Assembly (NCBI GenBank): GCA_947095585.1 | Contig: OX352763.1 | Span: 34,707,462 to 34,771,461, forward strand | Origin: Nephrocerus scutellatus | Taxonomy: Eukaryota; Arthropoda; Insecta; Diptera; Pipunculidae | Length of the DNA stretch: 64,000 nt | Direction of reading: 5' to 3' | Shown here: piece by piece, positions 35,567 through 44,484 of the stretch | Position numbering within the stretch: position 1 is the first letter of the stretch | Layout: every line of letters starts with the position of its first letter | Translations under genes and position numbers: made by a program | The notes under the pieces: generated by a model | Seen by the model: the letters and a program-made list of their open reading frames with translations, nothing else | What the model was told of the DNA's origin: nothing | Database searches by the model: none

Positions 35567-36245
35567 TATTAGGGTGCATATGTGGGTTGATGGACGTGCC
35601 TGGCGAAGTACAATTCAAAACATTCTTAAAATGTCCAGTGCAGCAGCTAGTGTGTTTGAGGTATCAAAAAAGTACCATACAGATGCCCGTAATCATATCC
35701 AAACTTCGATAACTCGATTGTTCAGCCAACTGTGTGGCATGTGGCGTCGTCTTGGTGAAACTCCAAGTCAACCCATTCCGATTTACCTCCTAGGAGTAGC
35801 CAGTCAACATTGACTGTGACTTCATTGAAGGAGAAGTATGGCACAATGACCCCTTCAGCATGAAACCCTCACAGAGCAGTTGATTTTTTAAGTTGGATGG
35901 CTTTGGGCTGCTGACTTGCCCAATTTAGCTTATTACCGAAGCCGTTGAACCAGAAGTGGCCTTCATCGCTGATAATGATTTTGCAATGAAAATCAGTATC
36001 GGTTTCGCACATGTTTAGGGCCCAAACATTAAAGTTTCGTTGCAGCTGATGGTCGTCCAGCTTCAGATCTTAGGTCAAAGCGATCTTTTAAGGATTTAGG
36101 CCCTAAAGTCTATGCGCAAAATGCACCAATTCCTTTGTGTATCTGAAAGAGTACGGCGACCATTAAAGAATTTGGAAAATTTGCAAACGTCAAACAAACC
36201 GAACCTAACTTCACGCAAAGTCCAGATACTCTATTGGAAAAATGA
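35567..36245 (-). mobile_element. Mariner-like fragment, middle to C-terminal part
   Basis: The minus strand reads DLKLDDHQLQRNFNVWALN near 36060, then HCKIIISDEGHFWFNGF near 35985, a GVIVPYF-like passage near 35850, and FHQDDATCHTV near 35760. These align with the DD41D transposases in this window. The first and second Asp are present; stops follow. It faces the plus-strand half at 36304. Confidence 0.65.
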
Positions 36246-36303
36246 AGGGTTCCTATTGAAGAAGTGTTAATAATGAGATGCAATCCATATTATGAGTATC
36301 TAT

Positions 36304-36835
36304 ATAAAGGGTGAGCAATGTACTTTGTTTTTTAATCATAAGATATGACAACTTTTTTTTAACGATTTGCTCTTCAGTATGATATTCCGCGACACGAAGC
36401 ACTCATGTTTTCGCTTGAGGAGCGTTTCGAAATATTGAAAACTTATTTTCAATGTCAGTCTTGAGTAGCCCGAAACCGTGCGAATTTTAAAAGAAATATG
36501 TGTCGTGAAATAGCGCCAAGCGGAACCGCTGTGGTGAAATTGGTTAAGAAAGGTTTGCTATTCGAAGTGGTCTTGAGCTCAGACAAGTCGCACGATCAAG
36601 AATATTGCGACTGTGGCCCATAGTGTGGGGTAGAATCTATCAACCTCAACTTGGAGGCAATCGCAACAACTGGTCATTAGCCTGACCAGAATACTGCACA
36701 AAGACCTCGGATTATTTGATTACAAGGTCCAGATGACTCAGGAGTTGAAAGCAAATGACCATCCACTTCGATATCAGTTATCTGCGTGGGTTTGTGATAA
36801 TGATGTCGATTTTTGTCGAAAAATCATCTTTTTAT
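36304..36835 (+). mobile_element. Mariner-like fragment, 5' end and N-terminal part
   Basis: The left end TAAAGGGTGAGCAATGTAC resembles the terminus of the element at 28846. Plus frames read FSLEERFEILKTYFQCQS near 36410 (first helix-turn-helix), SGTAVVKLVKK near 36525, and MTQELKANDHPLRYQLSAWV then FCRKIIF near 36810. The reading breaks just before the first catalytic Asp, where the CACACGCG repeat begins. Confidence 0.7.
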
Positions 36836-37690
36836 ATTTTTTATTTTCCAACACGCGTGTCGCGTGTAATGGGTTGAAATTTTTTCCGACTTCTTTGAGG
36901 TCCTTTCTAACCTTCGACCTAGAGAGCTGAAATTTTTGTGAGTGGCTAAGACCAAAATAATAATAATAATATTCGGCTAGACAGACCGTTGCGGTCCAAA
37001 GCCACTTCTCTTAACCATTTGTGTTGCGCATGTATGTTTTTTGTCACAAATTGAAGGGACCTACAATTTAAGCCAAGATCCGAACGGCGAATTGAGAAGC
37101 TTTCCTTGACAAGTTATTACTCTCGGAACGTTTGTCACCCATTCGCGAGAGGTGGGACACCGTGAAAAATACTCTTGGTGTTACTGGGTCCTGCTCAGTA
37201 AGTCCAAAATAGCATTTTTTATATTTTTTCGCGTGTGTCGTGTGTGATGGATTGACATTTTTTTTTTCGACTTTTTTGAGTTCCTTTTCACACGGCATAC
37301 AGAGAATTTTGTGAGTATGTAGTCCAAAATAGTATTATTTATATTCCACGTATGACGCGTGTCACGTTTCGCGTGTGGCACACGTATGATGGTTTAAAAT
37401 CGCGCCATATTCTCGTTTTTTGAGGTCTTCTTTAACCACATATCGCTCGACCTAGAGGGCTGAAATTTTGTGAGCGGCCCAATGTCAGGGGCTCAGTTTC
37501 ATATCCTGCTTTTGTCGCGTTTCGCGAGTCGCGCGTGTGAAGCGTGGAAAAAATAAAATTCTTTAAAATAGCTCCGACCTCAAAAACAGATATTTTGGCG
37601 ATTATTACTCAATAATATACGACTGTGTGGCGTTTTTTGATGTACATATATATAAAAATTTGTACGAAGTTTTTTTACATTTACTTGTTT
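36836..37690 (-). repeat. CACACGCG-rich dispersed repeat, copy 2 (split by a SINE)
   Basis: Reverse complement of 16530-17045, with the same order of CTAGAGGGCTGAAATTTTGTGAG, CGCGTGTGGCACACG and ACGACTGTGTGGCG passages. It is interrupted at 36960-37199 by a SINE whose 12-bp target duplication lies inside the repeat. It is longer than copy 1, with at least three internal sub-repeats of about 160 bases. Confidence 0.75.
36960..37199 (-). mobile_element. tRNA-derived SINE, copy D (5' truncated)
   Basis: An (AAT)n tail at 36956-36971 is followed by the shared body, but the head stops at GTCCTGCTCAGTA, so the A box and most of the B box are absent. AAG(A/T)CCAAAATA flanks it (36948-36959 and 37200-37211), a 12-bp duplication with one mismatch. 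It inserted after the CACACGCG repeat was already in place. Confidence 0.9.
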
Positions 37691-37759
37691 TCATAAAGCA
37701 TACGTGGAAGCACAGAGCTTTCCACGTCCGAAAATGGGGTCAATTGTAAACCCATTCTC

Positions 37760-38110
37760 CCATTGTTGAGTTCGTATTGCGGATATGTTGGAAGATCTAC
37801 CAGAATTGTTCTTTAAAAATACTACTTGTGGACAAAGCAATAAAACATTGTCTAGCTAGAAACGTTCCAACGATGCTTAAGCGAGTTGATTGGTTTTCAC
37901 GACCTATAGTTTCATTCATTTTATAGCACTGTACTGTATTGTAGATGCAATATCGTCTTTGGAGCACCTAACACCAAACCAGTTGTATTCTAGTTTTTGG
38001 CGAACATTCGCCATGTAAATGGAACTTAAGAGTGAAGTATACTTCTTACACCGTTTTAGAAAACCTAAACATTCCCCAATACATACCGAGAAATGAAAGC
38101 TAGTGCCATC
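37760..38110 (-). mobile_element. CR1-like LINE, RT C-terminal fragment
   Basis: The minus reading to 37916 contains LGFLKRCKKYTSLLSSIYMA and VRQKLEYNWFGVR, matching the thumb segment GFLKRC...YIRPKLEYNSHIW of CR1/jockey-type elements. No catalytic motif is present. Confidence 0.65.
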
Positions 38111-38149
38111 TCCATGGATAATGACTTGAGGGTTACATTTCACGTTGAA

Positions 38150-38733
38150 GACAGGAGACAGGATTGGGATTTAGAAGCGGTATAATTATTATGCCGTTCT
38201 GGACAGAATTTAGCGTGCGTAACATACTTTGCTGTTGCGGAGAGAATTGATGCAGAAGTCATAGGAAAATACACCAAGCCTTGCTGCATGATTACCCACG
38301 AGACATTGACCATCAGTCTGTTTAGAGAGATCAAACTCTTGGAGCGTTTCGGAACCAGCCTAAGTCAGATCTGTTTTGTTTCTACGCAAGTTGTTCCATT
38401 TGACCACCTGATGTTAGCTCAATAGCATCCAGCTTTAGCATGAGTTTGCTTGTAGCGATCAGTATGCTTTAGGAAACATTTTCAGTGTATTTCAATGTTT
38501 GACGAGTTCATCAGTCAAAAATACAGTTCGCTAGAATGTCTCTATACCCCGACACCCAGCACAGGTGAATGTTGAACTGCTCTGCCATCTATAGAGGCTA
38601 CAATAGAGTTCGTAAAGACTGATTCTAGGGATTTCAGAGCAGCTTGGCTATCAGAGAAAATGCGGATATCCTAAGCGGATATAACAATTCTCTTCAGCCA
38701 ACATGAATCCATAAATTTCTGCATCACTCATCT
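38150..38733 (-). mobile_element. R1-like LINE, RNase H fragment
   Basis: The minus strand reads IRIFSDSQAALKSLESVF near 38660, with the RNase H Asp of SDSQAAL intact, then NIHLCWVSGYRDI near 38570, and NHAARLGVFSYDFC near 38260. 38310-38480 is nearly identical to 31250-31390, so this is a second copy of the element at 30880-32780. The frame is broken several times. Confidence 0.75.
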
Positions 38734-38734
38734 A

Positions 38735-38862
38735 TTTGATGTTCCTCAAATTTGAGACTGCTGTCGTCAGCGAATATTGGATAAGAAGTTGCAGACAGGA
38801 GTTCATTCATGAATATAAGAAATAGTGTCGGTGACAAAACGAAGCAAAGGGGAATTATATAT
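38735..38862 (-). mobile_element. CR1-like RT fragment beside the mariner
   Basis: The minus strand gives FVLSPTLFLIFMNELLSATS and FADDSSLKFEEHQIDE in one frame: the YADD box is FADD, with both Asp present. Its closest relative here is the copy at 41800 (GVPQGSVLSPTLFLIFFNDL). It ends where the mariner at 38865 begins, so the mariner probably landed in it, and its other edge abuts R1-like sequence. Confidence 0.7.
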
Positions 38863-38864
38863 TA

Positions 38865-40158
38865 ACGGGTGTTTTTTTAAGAGGTTGCCGATTTTTTTTT
38901 TGAATAAAACACATATAAAATTATGAAATGACCAAAATTTGGTAGATAATTTTTTGGCATTTAACATTTAAACACAATTTCTGGCATATGGCTACCACGA
39001 CTATTTTTCACAAATGTCATTCTGGAGGTCCAATTTTCCAGCACTTTTTCAAGCATTTGAGGGCGTATGTCAGCAATGACACGTTGAATATTGGTTTCCA
39101 AAGCGTCAATCGATTGAGGTTTATCCACATAAACCAATGACTTCACGTATCCCCACAAAAAGTAATCGAGTGGCGTCAAATCGCACGAACGCGGAGGCCA
39201 ATTCACCGGACCATTTCTCGAAATAATGTTGTCGTTGAAAGTTTCTTTCAATAAGTCGATTGTTTCACGTGCTGTATGGCAAGTGGCACCATCTTGTTGA
39301 AACCACATTTCATCCATATCCATATCTTCAAGATTTGACAACAAAAACTCATTTAACATGGTTCTGTATCGATTTCCATTCACGGTAACGCGTCGTCCTT
39401 CCTCATTTTTAAAGAAATATGGACCGATGATCCCACCAGCCCATAGACCGCACCAAACAGTACATTTATCAGGATGCATTGGTAATTCTTGAACGGCGTG
39501 TGGATTATCTTTGCTCCAAATGCGACAATTTTGTTTGTTGACGTATCCATTTAACAAAAAATGCGCCTCATCACTGAAGAGAATTTTACGGTAAAAAAAT
39601 GGATCTTCGTTCAATTGATTTAACGACCAATCACTGAATTCACGGCGCAAACGATGGTCGTGTGGCTTTAATTCTTGCACCAATTGAATTTTGTATGGCA
39701 CCAAACCCAAATCTTTACGTAAAATTTTCCATAAAGTCGATGGACAAAGTCCAATTTGCTGAGCACGACGACGAATCGATAAATTGTCGTTTTCTTCGAC
39801 ACTGGCCTCAACGACAGCAATATTTTCTTCTGTACGAACTCTTCTCATTCTTGTCGGTGGCTTGGCATCCAAAAGAGTGAATGTAGACCGAAATTTGGTA
39901 ATTACGTTCTTTATGGTGGTCTCTGACGGACGATTATGTGCACCATAAAATTCACGAAGTGCTCTATAAACATTTTTAATTGAACACTGATTTTGAAAAT
40001 AAATTTCCACGATTTGAAAACGTTGTTCTGGAGTTAACCTATTCATAATGATTTGCCAAACAATACTGAGTAGAAATGCCACTTTGAGCTGTCAAAACAA
40101 CTGTCATAAAATAAAACGACATCTATCGGAAAAACAAACCTCCTAAAAAAACACCCAT
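38865..40158 (-). mobile_element. Full-length mariner element, DD41D type
   Basis: A 1294-bp element with inverted ends sharing GGGTGTTTTTTTARGAGGTT, flanked by TA on both sides (38863-38864, 40159-40160). It carries one intact transposase frame on the minus strand. The two ends differ at few positions in the first 22 bases. It is the only copy in the window with complete ends and an uninterrupted transposase, so it is the youngest-looking autonomous candidate. Confidence 0.92.
38961..40046 (-). CDS. Mariner transposase, DD41D, intact
   Basis: The protein cuts the element at its TIRs and joins it to TA targets. I chose the ATG at 40046 (MNRLTPEQRFQIVEIYF) over the one 12 codons earlier, because related mariners begin this way. 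Two helix-turn-helix regions lie at about residues 8-35 and 74-114. The catalytic residues are D159 in SDEAHF, D252 in QQDGA and D294 in TPLDYFLWG (361-residue numbering), with 41 residues between the last two. This is the DD41D spacing rather than DD34D of classical mariner. There are no stops or frameshifts. Expression is not shown by sequence. Confidence 0.93.
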   Translation of the reverse strand: MNRLTPEQRFQIVEIYFQNQCSIKNVYRALREFYGAHNRPSETTIKNVITKFRSTFTLLDAKPPTRMRRVRTEENIAVVEASVEENDNLSIRRRAQQIGLCPSTLWKILRKDLGLVPYKIQLVQELKPHDHRLRREFSDWSLNQLNEDPFFYRKILFSDEAHFLLNGYVNKQNCRIWSKDNPHAVQELPMHPDKCTVWCGLWAGGIIGPYFFKNEEGRRVTVNGNRYRTMLNEFLLSNLEDMDMDEMWFQQDGATCHTARETIDLLKETFNDNIISRNGPVNWPPRSCDLTPLDYFLWGYVKSLVYVDKPQSIDALETNIQRVIADIRPQMLEKVLENWTSRMTFVKNSRGSHMPEIVFKC

Positions 40159-40159
40159 T

Positions 40160-41790
40160 ATATAAGAAGGTACGGAAAACACAACCACAACAAAAATAAA
40201 TCAATAAGTAACTTTGTAAAAAAGTGTGTTAAGTGTCAAGCACGCCTCCGATACATTTTCGTCAGTTTGTTAATATCTGTTGGATACAATTATTATAACT
40301 TATAGACATTAATACATTTCACTCAAGCAGGTTCTAAAAGCACATACAAGTTTTCTTAATCGTTAGTCGGCACCAAAAAAAACTCGAAATGCTGTATTTA
40401 GTCCAATCATCAGATACATTAATTTAAGAAATTTCGCCTTAGTGCGGTATGTACTCGTATATCTAAAGCGCTGTGGAATGTGCGTAATGCGATGTGCGCA
40501 CATCTTCCCAAACGAAACTAAAATCAATGAAAGTTTTCATGGCCAATAGCAATAATTTGCTGTATATTTCACTTTTGGCATTGATTGCGGTTTGCGGATT
40601 TGTGAAGTGTGTGTTAAAAGCGAAGCGAAGAATTTCACCTCGGCTCTGATAAATTTGTACAAAGTCAAATAGTTTTGGGGCCGTTGGTTTCGGCGAGAAA
40701 GCCTGAACAGTGACGTCTCGCTGGACGCCAGCCGGCCCAATCGCGACCATCATCAGCTTGTAGATTTTCACTGATGGATATCTCTTTGAGACGATTTGCG
40801 GCTACGACGACGATGACTTTGGGCGCAACCGTGTATAGTTTACCTTTGTGTCATTATACGACGGTTGACGGTAACATAAGCAAATGTCAAAATATATGTT
40901 CCGCGTTACGTACGTTCCCCCAAATTACGAGTATCTGTACATTCACTTATTTTCGAATTGAGAAATTCGTCCGTTTTGTTGGCCAAATCGCTTTTGCGCT
41001 GCACTGCACAATGCACAGTGCAAAAGACCAAAAGACGAACGAATGAATGAATGAATGAATGAATTATGAGTAACGAGAGAAAAGTGCATTCGAATCCGCC
41101 GTCGCCGCCGAAGGACCCGGGACCGCCGTATTGCAGATGACAAGGTGCGGTAGAAAATCTTGCAGCAAGGTGCAGCTGTGGATATCTTCGCCATTTGGTT
41201 GTTGGCTTTTTCTCGTAACTTTGGGTTATATTTTTTTTTTTGTTGTTGTTGCTGTCTTTTCAGTTTGGCTTGAAGGACGTTAAGACATGATTAGGTGTCA
41301 CGTATCGCTGCGTCTCCCAGTTTGGCAATAACGAAAACGATACCTACCTCTACCTCTACCGTGTGTCTGCGGTTTCACTTTTGATTTCTTGCCAGCAATT
41401 TGCTGTAACCTAAATTTTTCGATTTAATAGATACATGTATGTGTGTGCTTTTGCTTACTTTCATTACTTGATGTGGCTTTTGGTTTTTTTTGGAATTTTT
41501 CGTCTACCAAAAGACGAACAGAATAATTTCAACTTTTCATTTTTTTTGCACGAGGTGTGTTGGTTGTTCTGCCTGTTGTGTCTGATAGTGTGACCTGGAG
41601 TCAAACTAGAAATAGATATAGATACAGTTTTGTTTCTTTATAATTTTTATGTATATTATGTTGAGTGTATTAAGATTTCGGATAAGAACAATGCAGTGAG
41701 GAATTTGAGCTGCGTTGGAATGCATAGTTTTGCATATTAACGTGAAATCGCACCGTTATGCTTACCAACATCAATTAATAAAATTTTGGT
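40160..41790. other. Unique-looking DNA, partly CpG-rich
   Basis: The stretch 40480-41200 is richer in CG than its neighbours (e.g. CCGTCGCCGCCGAAGGACC near 41098) and has no transposon match. A (GAAT)n microsatellite lies at 41037-41065. It could be regulatory or 5' untranslated DNA, but no core promoter or coding exon can be supported. Confidence 0.35.
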
Positions 41791-41799
41791 TTTACTCAC

Positions 41800-42770
41800 C
41801 ACATAAATGCTGGCGTTCCCCAGGGCTCTGTTTTATCACCTACACTCTTTCTCATTTTCTTTAATGATCTTCTGTCTTCTAACCCGCACAATAGTTATGT
41901 GGAATGAATTGCCTGATTCTGTGTTTCCGCATTTGTATGATCTGCACTCGTTTAAGACACACGTGCATAGACATAGACATCTAATCTTTTCTTCTCCCTA
42001 ATTTCCTAACGCCCCCGCTGTGCTGAGCATTATAAGGGTACCAATCCCTTTAGTATGTGTACGTTTAAAAAAAAATCACTCTTTTGGTGACGACAGCACT
42101 CTCAGCTTCTCATATACTCATAAGTTTGAGGAACGTTCCTCCTCTTAACAGGTGGAACTCAAACAAATATCTATGTTAACTATATTAAGCACGTTAAATT
42201 CTGACCCTGACATTATAACACGGTGGGTATTTCACATTGGAGTAGAAATTAACGCTTCCAAAACCAAAGCGAATTGTAAACCCCCAGCCATTATCCGTGA
42301 ATGTCACTTGCATCGAGGAAATCGAAAAACTCGCATACATATCTCGGTATGTGCGTTAACGGGAAGCTTTGTATTTCTCCACATATATATCGTCTCTAAC
42401 AATGCTGCTTAATGTTTAGGTTTTATAACACGATGCCAAAAAAATTCCAATCACTCTGATCAAGCCACTATTTACAAGCCGTTCATAGGCCCAAACTTAA
42501 GTACAATTTTCACATCTAGTCAGGTTTTCTGGTTGTCACTTCTACGAGCAAAGATAAATATAGCTACTTACATGTCGCAACTCCATGAATACAACCGCAA
42601 TAATCGTGGGACTTTAAATGCTCATAAGCTTACGCTTAAGCTCATCTTCAGTCGTACTTTTAAGATTAAGAGCCGTACAACATGTACGCTTGCCAAGCTC
42701 TGTATTTCCGCTTCAATCAAAACCTTCTACACTCGTGTATAGCTTCGGTAGCTTTGTGAACCCGCTCGAT
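41800..42770 (+). mobile_element. CR1-like LINE, composite fragment
   Basis: Plus strand: AGVPQGSVLSPTLFLIFFND near 41810, then, after only about 30 codons, WNELPDSVFPHLYDLHSFK and the 3' end CTGTGCTGAGCATTATAAGG with an A-run at 42066-42074. Directly after this, GDDSTLSFSYTHKFEE near 42090 resumes the RT just past the point where it broke. So a 3'-terminal copy of the same family sits inside an older RT. The C-terminal part to about 42770 is decayed. Confidence 0.7.
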
Positions 42771-42774
42771 AATA

Positions 42775-43347
42775 TAGGGTTTTTCAATAAGAGCACTTCA
42801 ACTTTTTTTTTGAATAAAACACAAACTGTTCGACTTTTGAACTAACTTTTTTTTTTATTAACATTTATTTGAACATATACATATGATACATTTAAGTATG
42901 AAACTCGATTTCTTTTGCATGACCACCGCGTGCACGTTTTACGAAGTCCAATCTTTGAACCAAAAATATGGCCCAATGAAGCCGCCGGCATGTAATCCGC
43001 ACCAAACAGTGACTTTTTCGGGATGCAACGGTGCCTCATGAATCACGTGTGGGTTGCTTTCTGCCCAGTAATGCATATTTTGCTTGTTGACAAATCCTTC
43101 TAGCCAAAAGTGAGCCTCATCGTTAAATGGACCGTAAAATGGCCGTAATGCTCTTAAAGTAGCGGCAACAAAACGATTATTTTGATAAAAAATTTGCACG
43201 ATTTGCAATCGCTGTTCAAATGTGTAGCATTCCATGATGAAATGTATACTAATGAAGTTTCCAAATGACAAAAGAACAATGAAAAATATGGCGTCGTTCG
43301 CCGTGCCTATCGGAGAAAAGTTGAAGCGCACCTGTTGAAACACCCGA
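42775..43347 (-). mobile_element. Mariner-like element, large internal deletion (573 bp)
   Basis: The ends GGGTTTTTCAATAAGAGC and, reversed, GGGTGTTTCAACAGGTGC match for about 34 bases with seven differences and are flanked by TA. The minus frame 42939-43343 reads MECYTFEQRLQIVQIFYQNN, ALRPFYGPFN, then directly DEAHFWLEGFVNKQN and CGLHAGGFIGPYF. The second DNA-binding region and everything after the first catalytic Asp region are missing. It is a short non-autonomous derivative. Confidence 0.9.
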
Positions 43348-43354
43348 TATATGG

Positions 43355-44480
43355 TTTTTTTAACTTCGTTTACTACAAATTTCGTCTTATTAGTGAAAAA
43401 CGGACTGATACCGTTTAGAGTGGATGAGGCAGCTATTGGAACTTTATATTTCTATGTAAAAAGAACCAGTTCTGTCTTGGACGAGTGTACTTCTAGTCCA
43501 CAGCCTCTGGCCCATTTTGTGACAATTAAGAGGGCATTCTGTATAACCTCTTTGATCGTTTGCAGGGTCCTGAGATATAGCAATCGCTACATCAACATAA
43601 GCGACTACGCTCACACTCTCTTCTTCTAGCTCCCTATTGATTACTACGTTCCAGAAAAGTGGGGACAAAACGCCTCCATACGGCATTCCTCTGGCTACCT
43701 GCCTTCTAATGGTGGAAACATCTAGCTTGGCATTTACAATTCTGTCTAAGAGCATAGAATGTATTAGCTTGCATACTGTGTGGTCAAACCCCAGAAGTGA
43801 CAAGTCATTCATTACATCATCTGTCTTGACGCTATTGAAGGCACCTTCAATGTCGAGGTACGCTATAAGTGAGTACTCTTTCAAGTGCTGTGATTTTTCG
43901 ATCATGCGCACCAGTGTATGAAAGGCTGTATCTACATACAAAACAAAAGAAGATAGAGTTATATGCCCTAGGTCCTTTTGTTAGCTTTGTATATATACTA
44001 ATCTTACATAGACACCCTTTAAAGATCACATCAAACTATGGGAGAATGATCTCTATGTTATTCTGCAATTCTGATGGTGTGATCTGGTCTGAGCCGGCTG
44101 ATTTGTGTGGCATGAAAACGCTAATCCGTTTTATGCTAACTATGTCATTTATGCATACCGCATGGCATTCTTGATGAATATTGACCTCTAGATTATTCCT
44201 CGAGGCAGTCAATCCTGGAGAGGGGGTTTCTAAGAGAAGCTCCAAAGTATTCTTGCTCGAATCTGTTCATTTGATTTATTAAATAACTGAGATTGGTTAA
44301 ATTAGTGGATAGAATCTTTATAAGGCGGGCAGTTTCTGAGGCACTTTCTATTTGTTTATAGAAGAGTCTCCAAGAATTCATCTGTGATTTCTTTTACTCT
44401 TGAGGCTTTGCTTTATGAAATACTCATCTACTAGCTTTTTTGTACGCCCTCAGTTCAGAAGACCACTATACTGGTCTACG
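43355..44480 (-). mobile_element. R1-like LINE, linker to RT
   Basis: Reading minus: WRLFYKQIESASETARLIKI near 44350, KSAGSDQITPSELQNNI near 44090 (usually SPGPDGITPAEL), SLIAYLDIEGAFNSVKTDDV near 43860, MPYGGVLSPLFWNVVIN near 43690 and VVAYVDVAIAIS near 43600. The YADD box has become YVDV, so the catalytic Asp pair is lost. The 165-codon frame 43444-43941 is otherwise open. The upstream end is decayed to about 44480. Confidence 0.85.
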
Positions 44481-44484
44481 TTTA

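Noticed and set aside
40463..40771. 102-codon minus frame in CpG-rich DNA
   Set aside because: No domain, no ATG context or splice support. The G+C-rich patch lengthens open frames by chance.
43637..43921. 94-codon plus-strand frame
   Set aside because: It is the antisense shadow of the R1-like RT on the minus strand.
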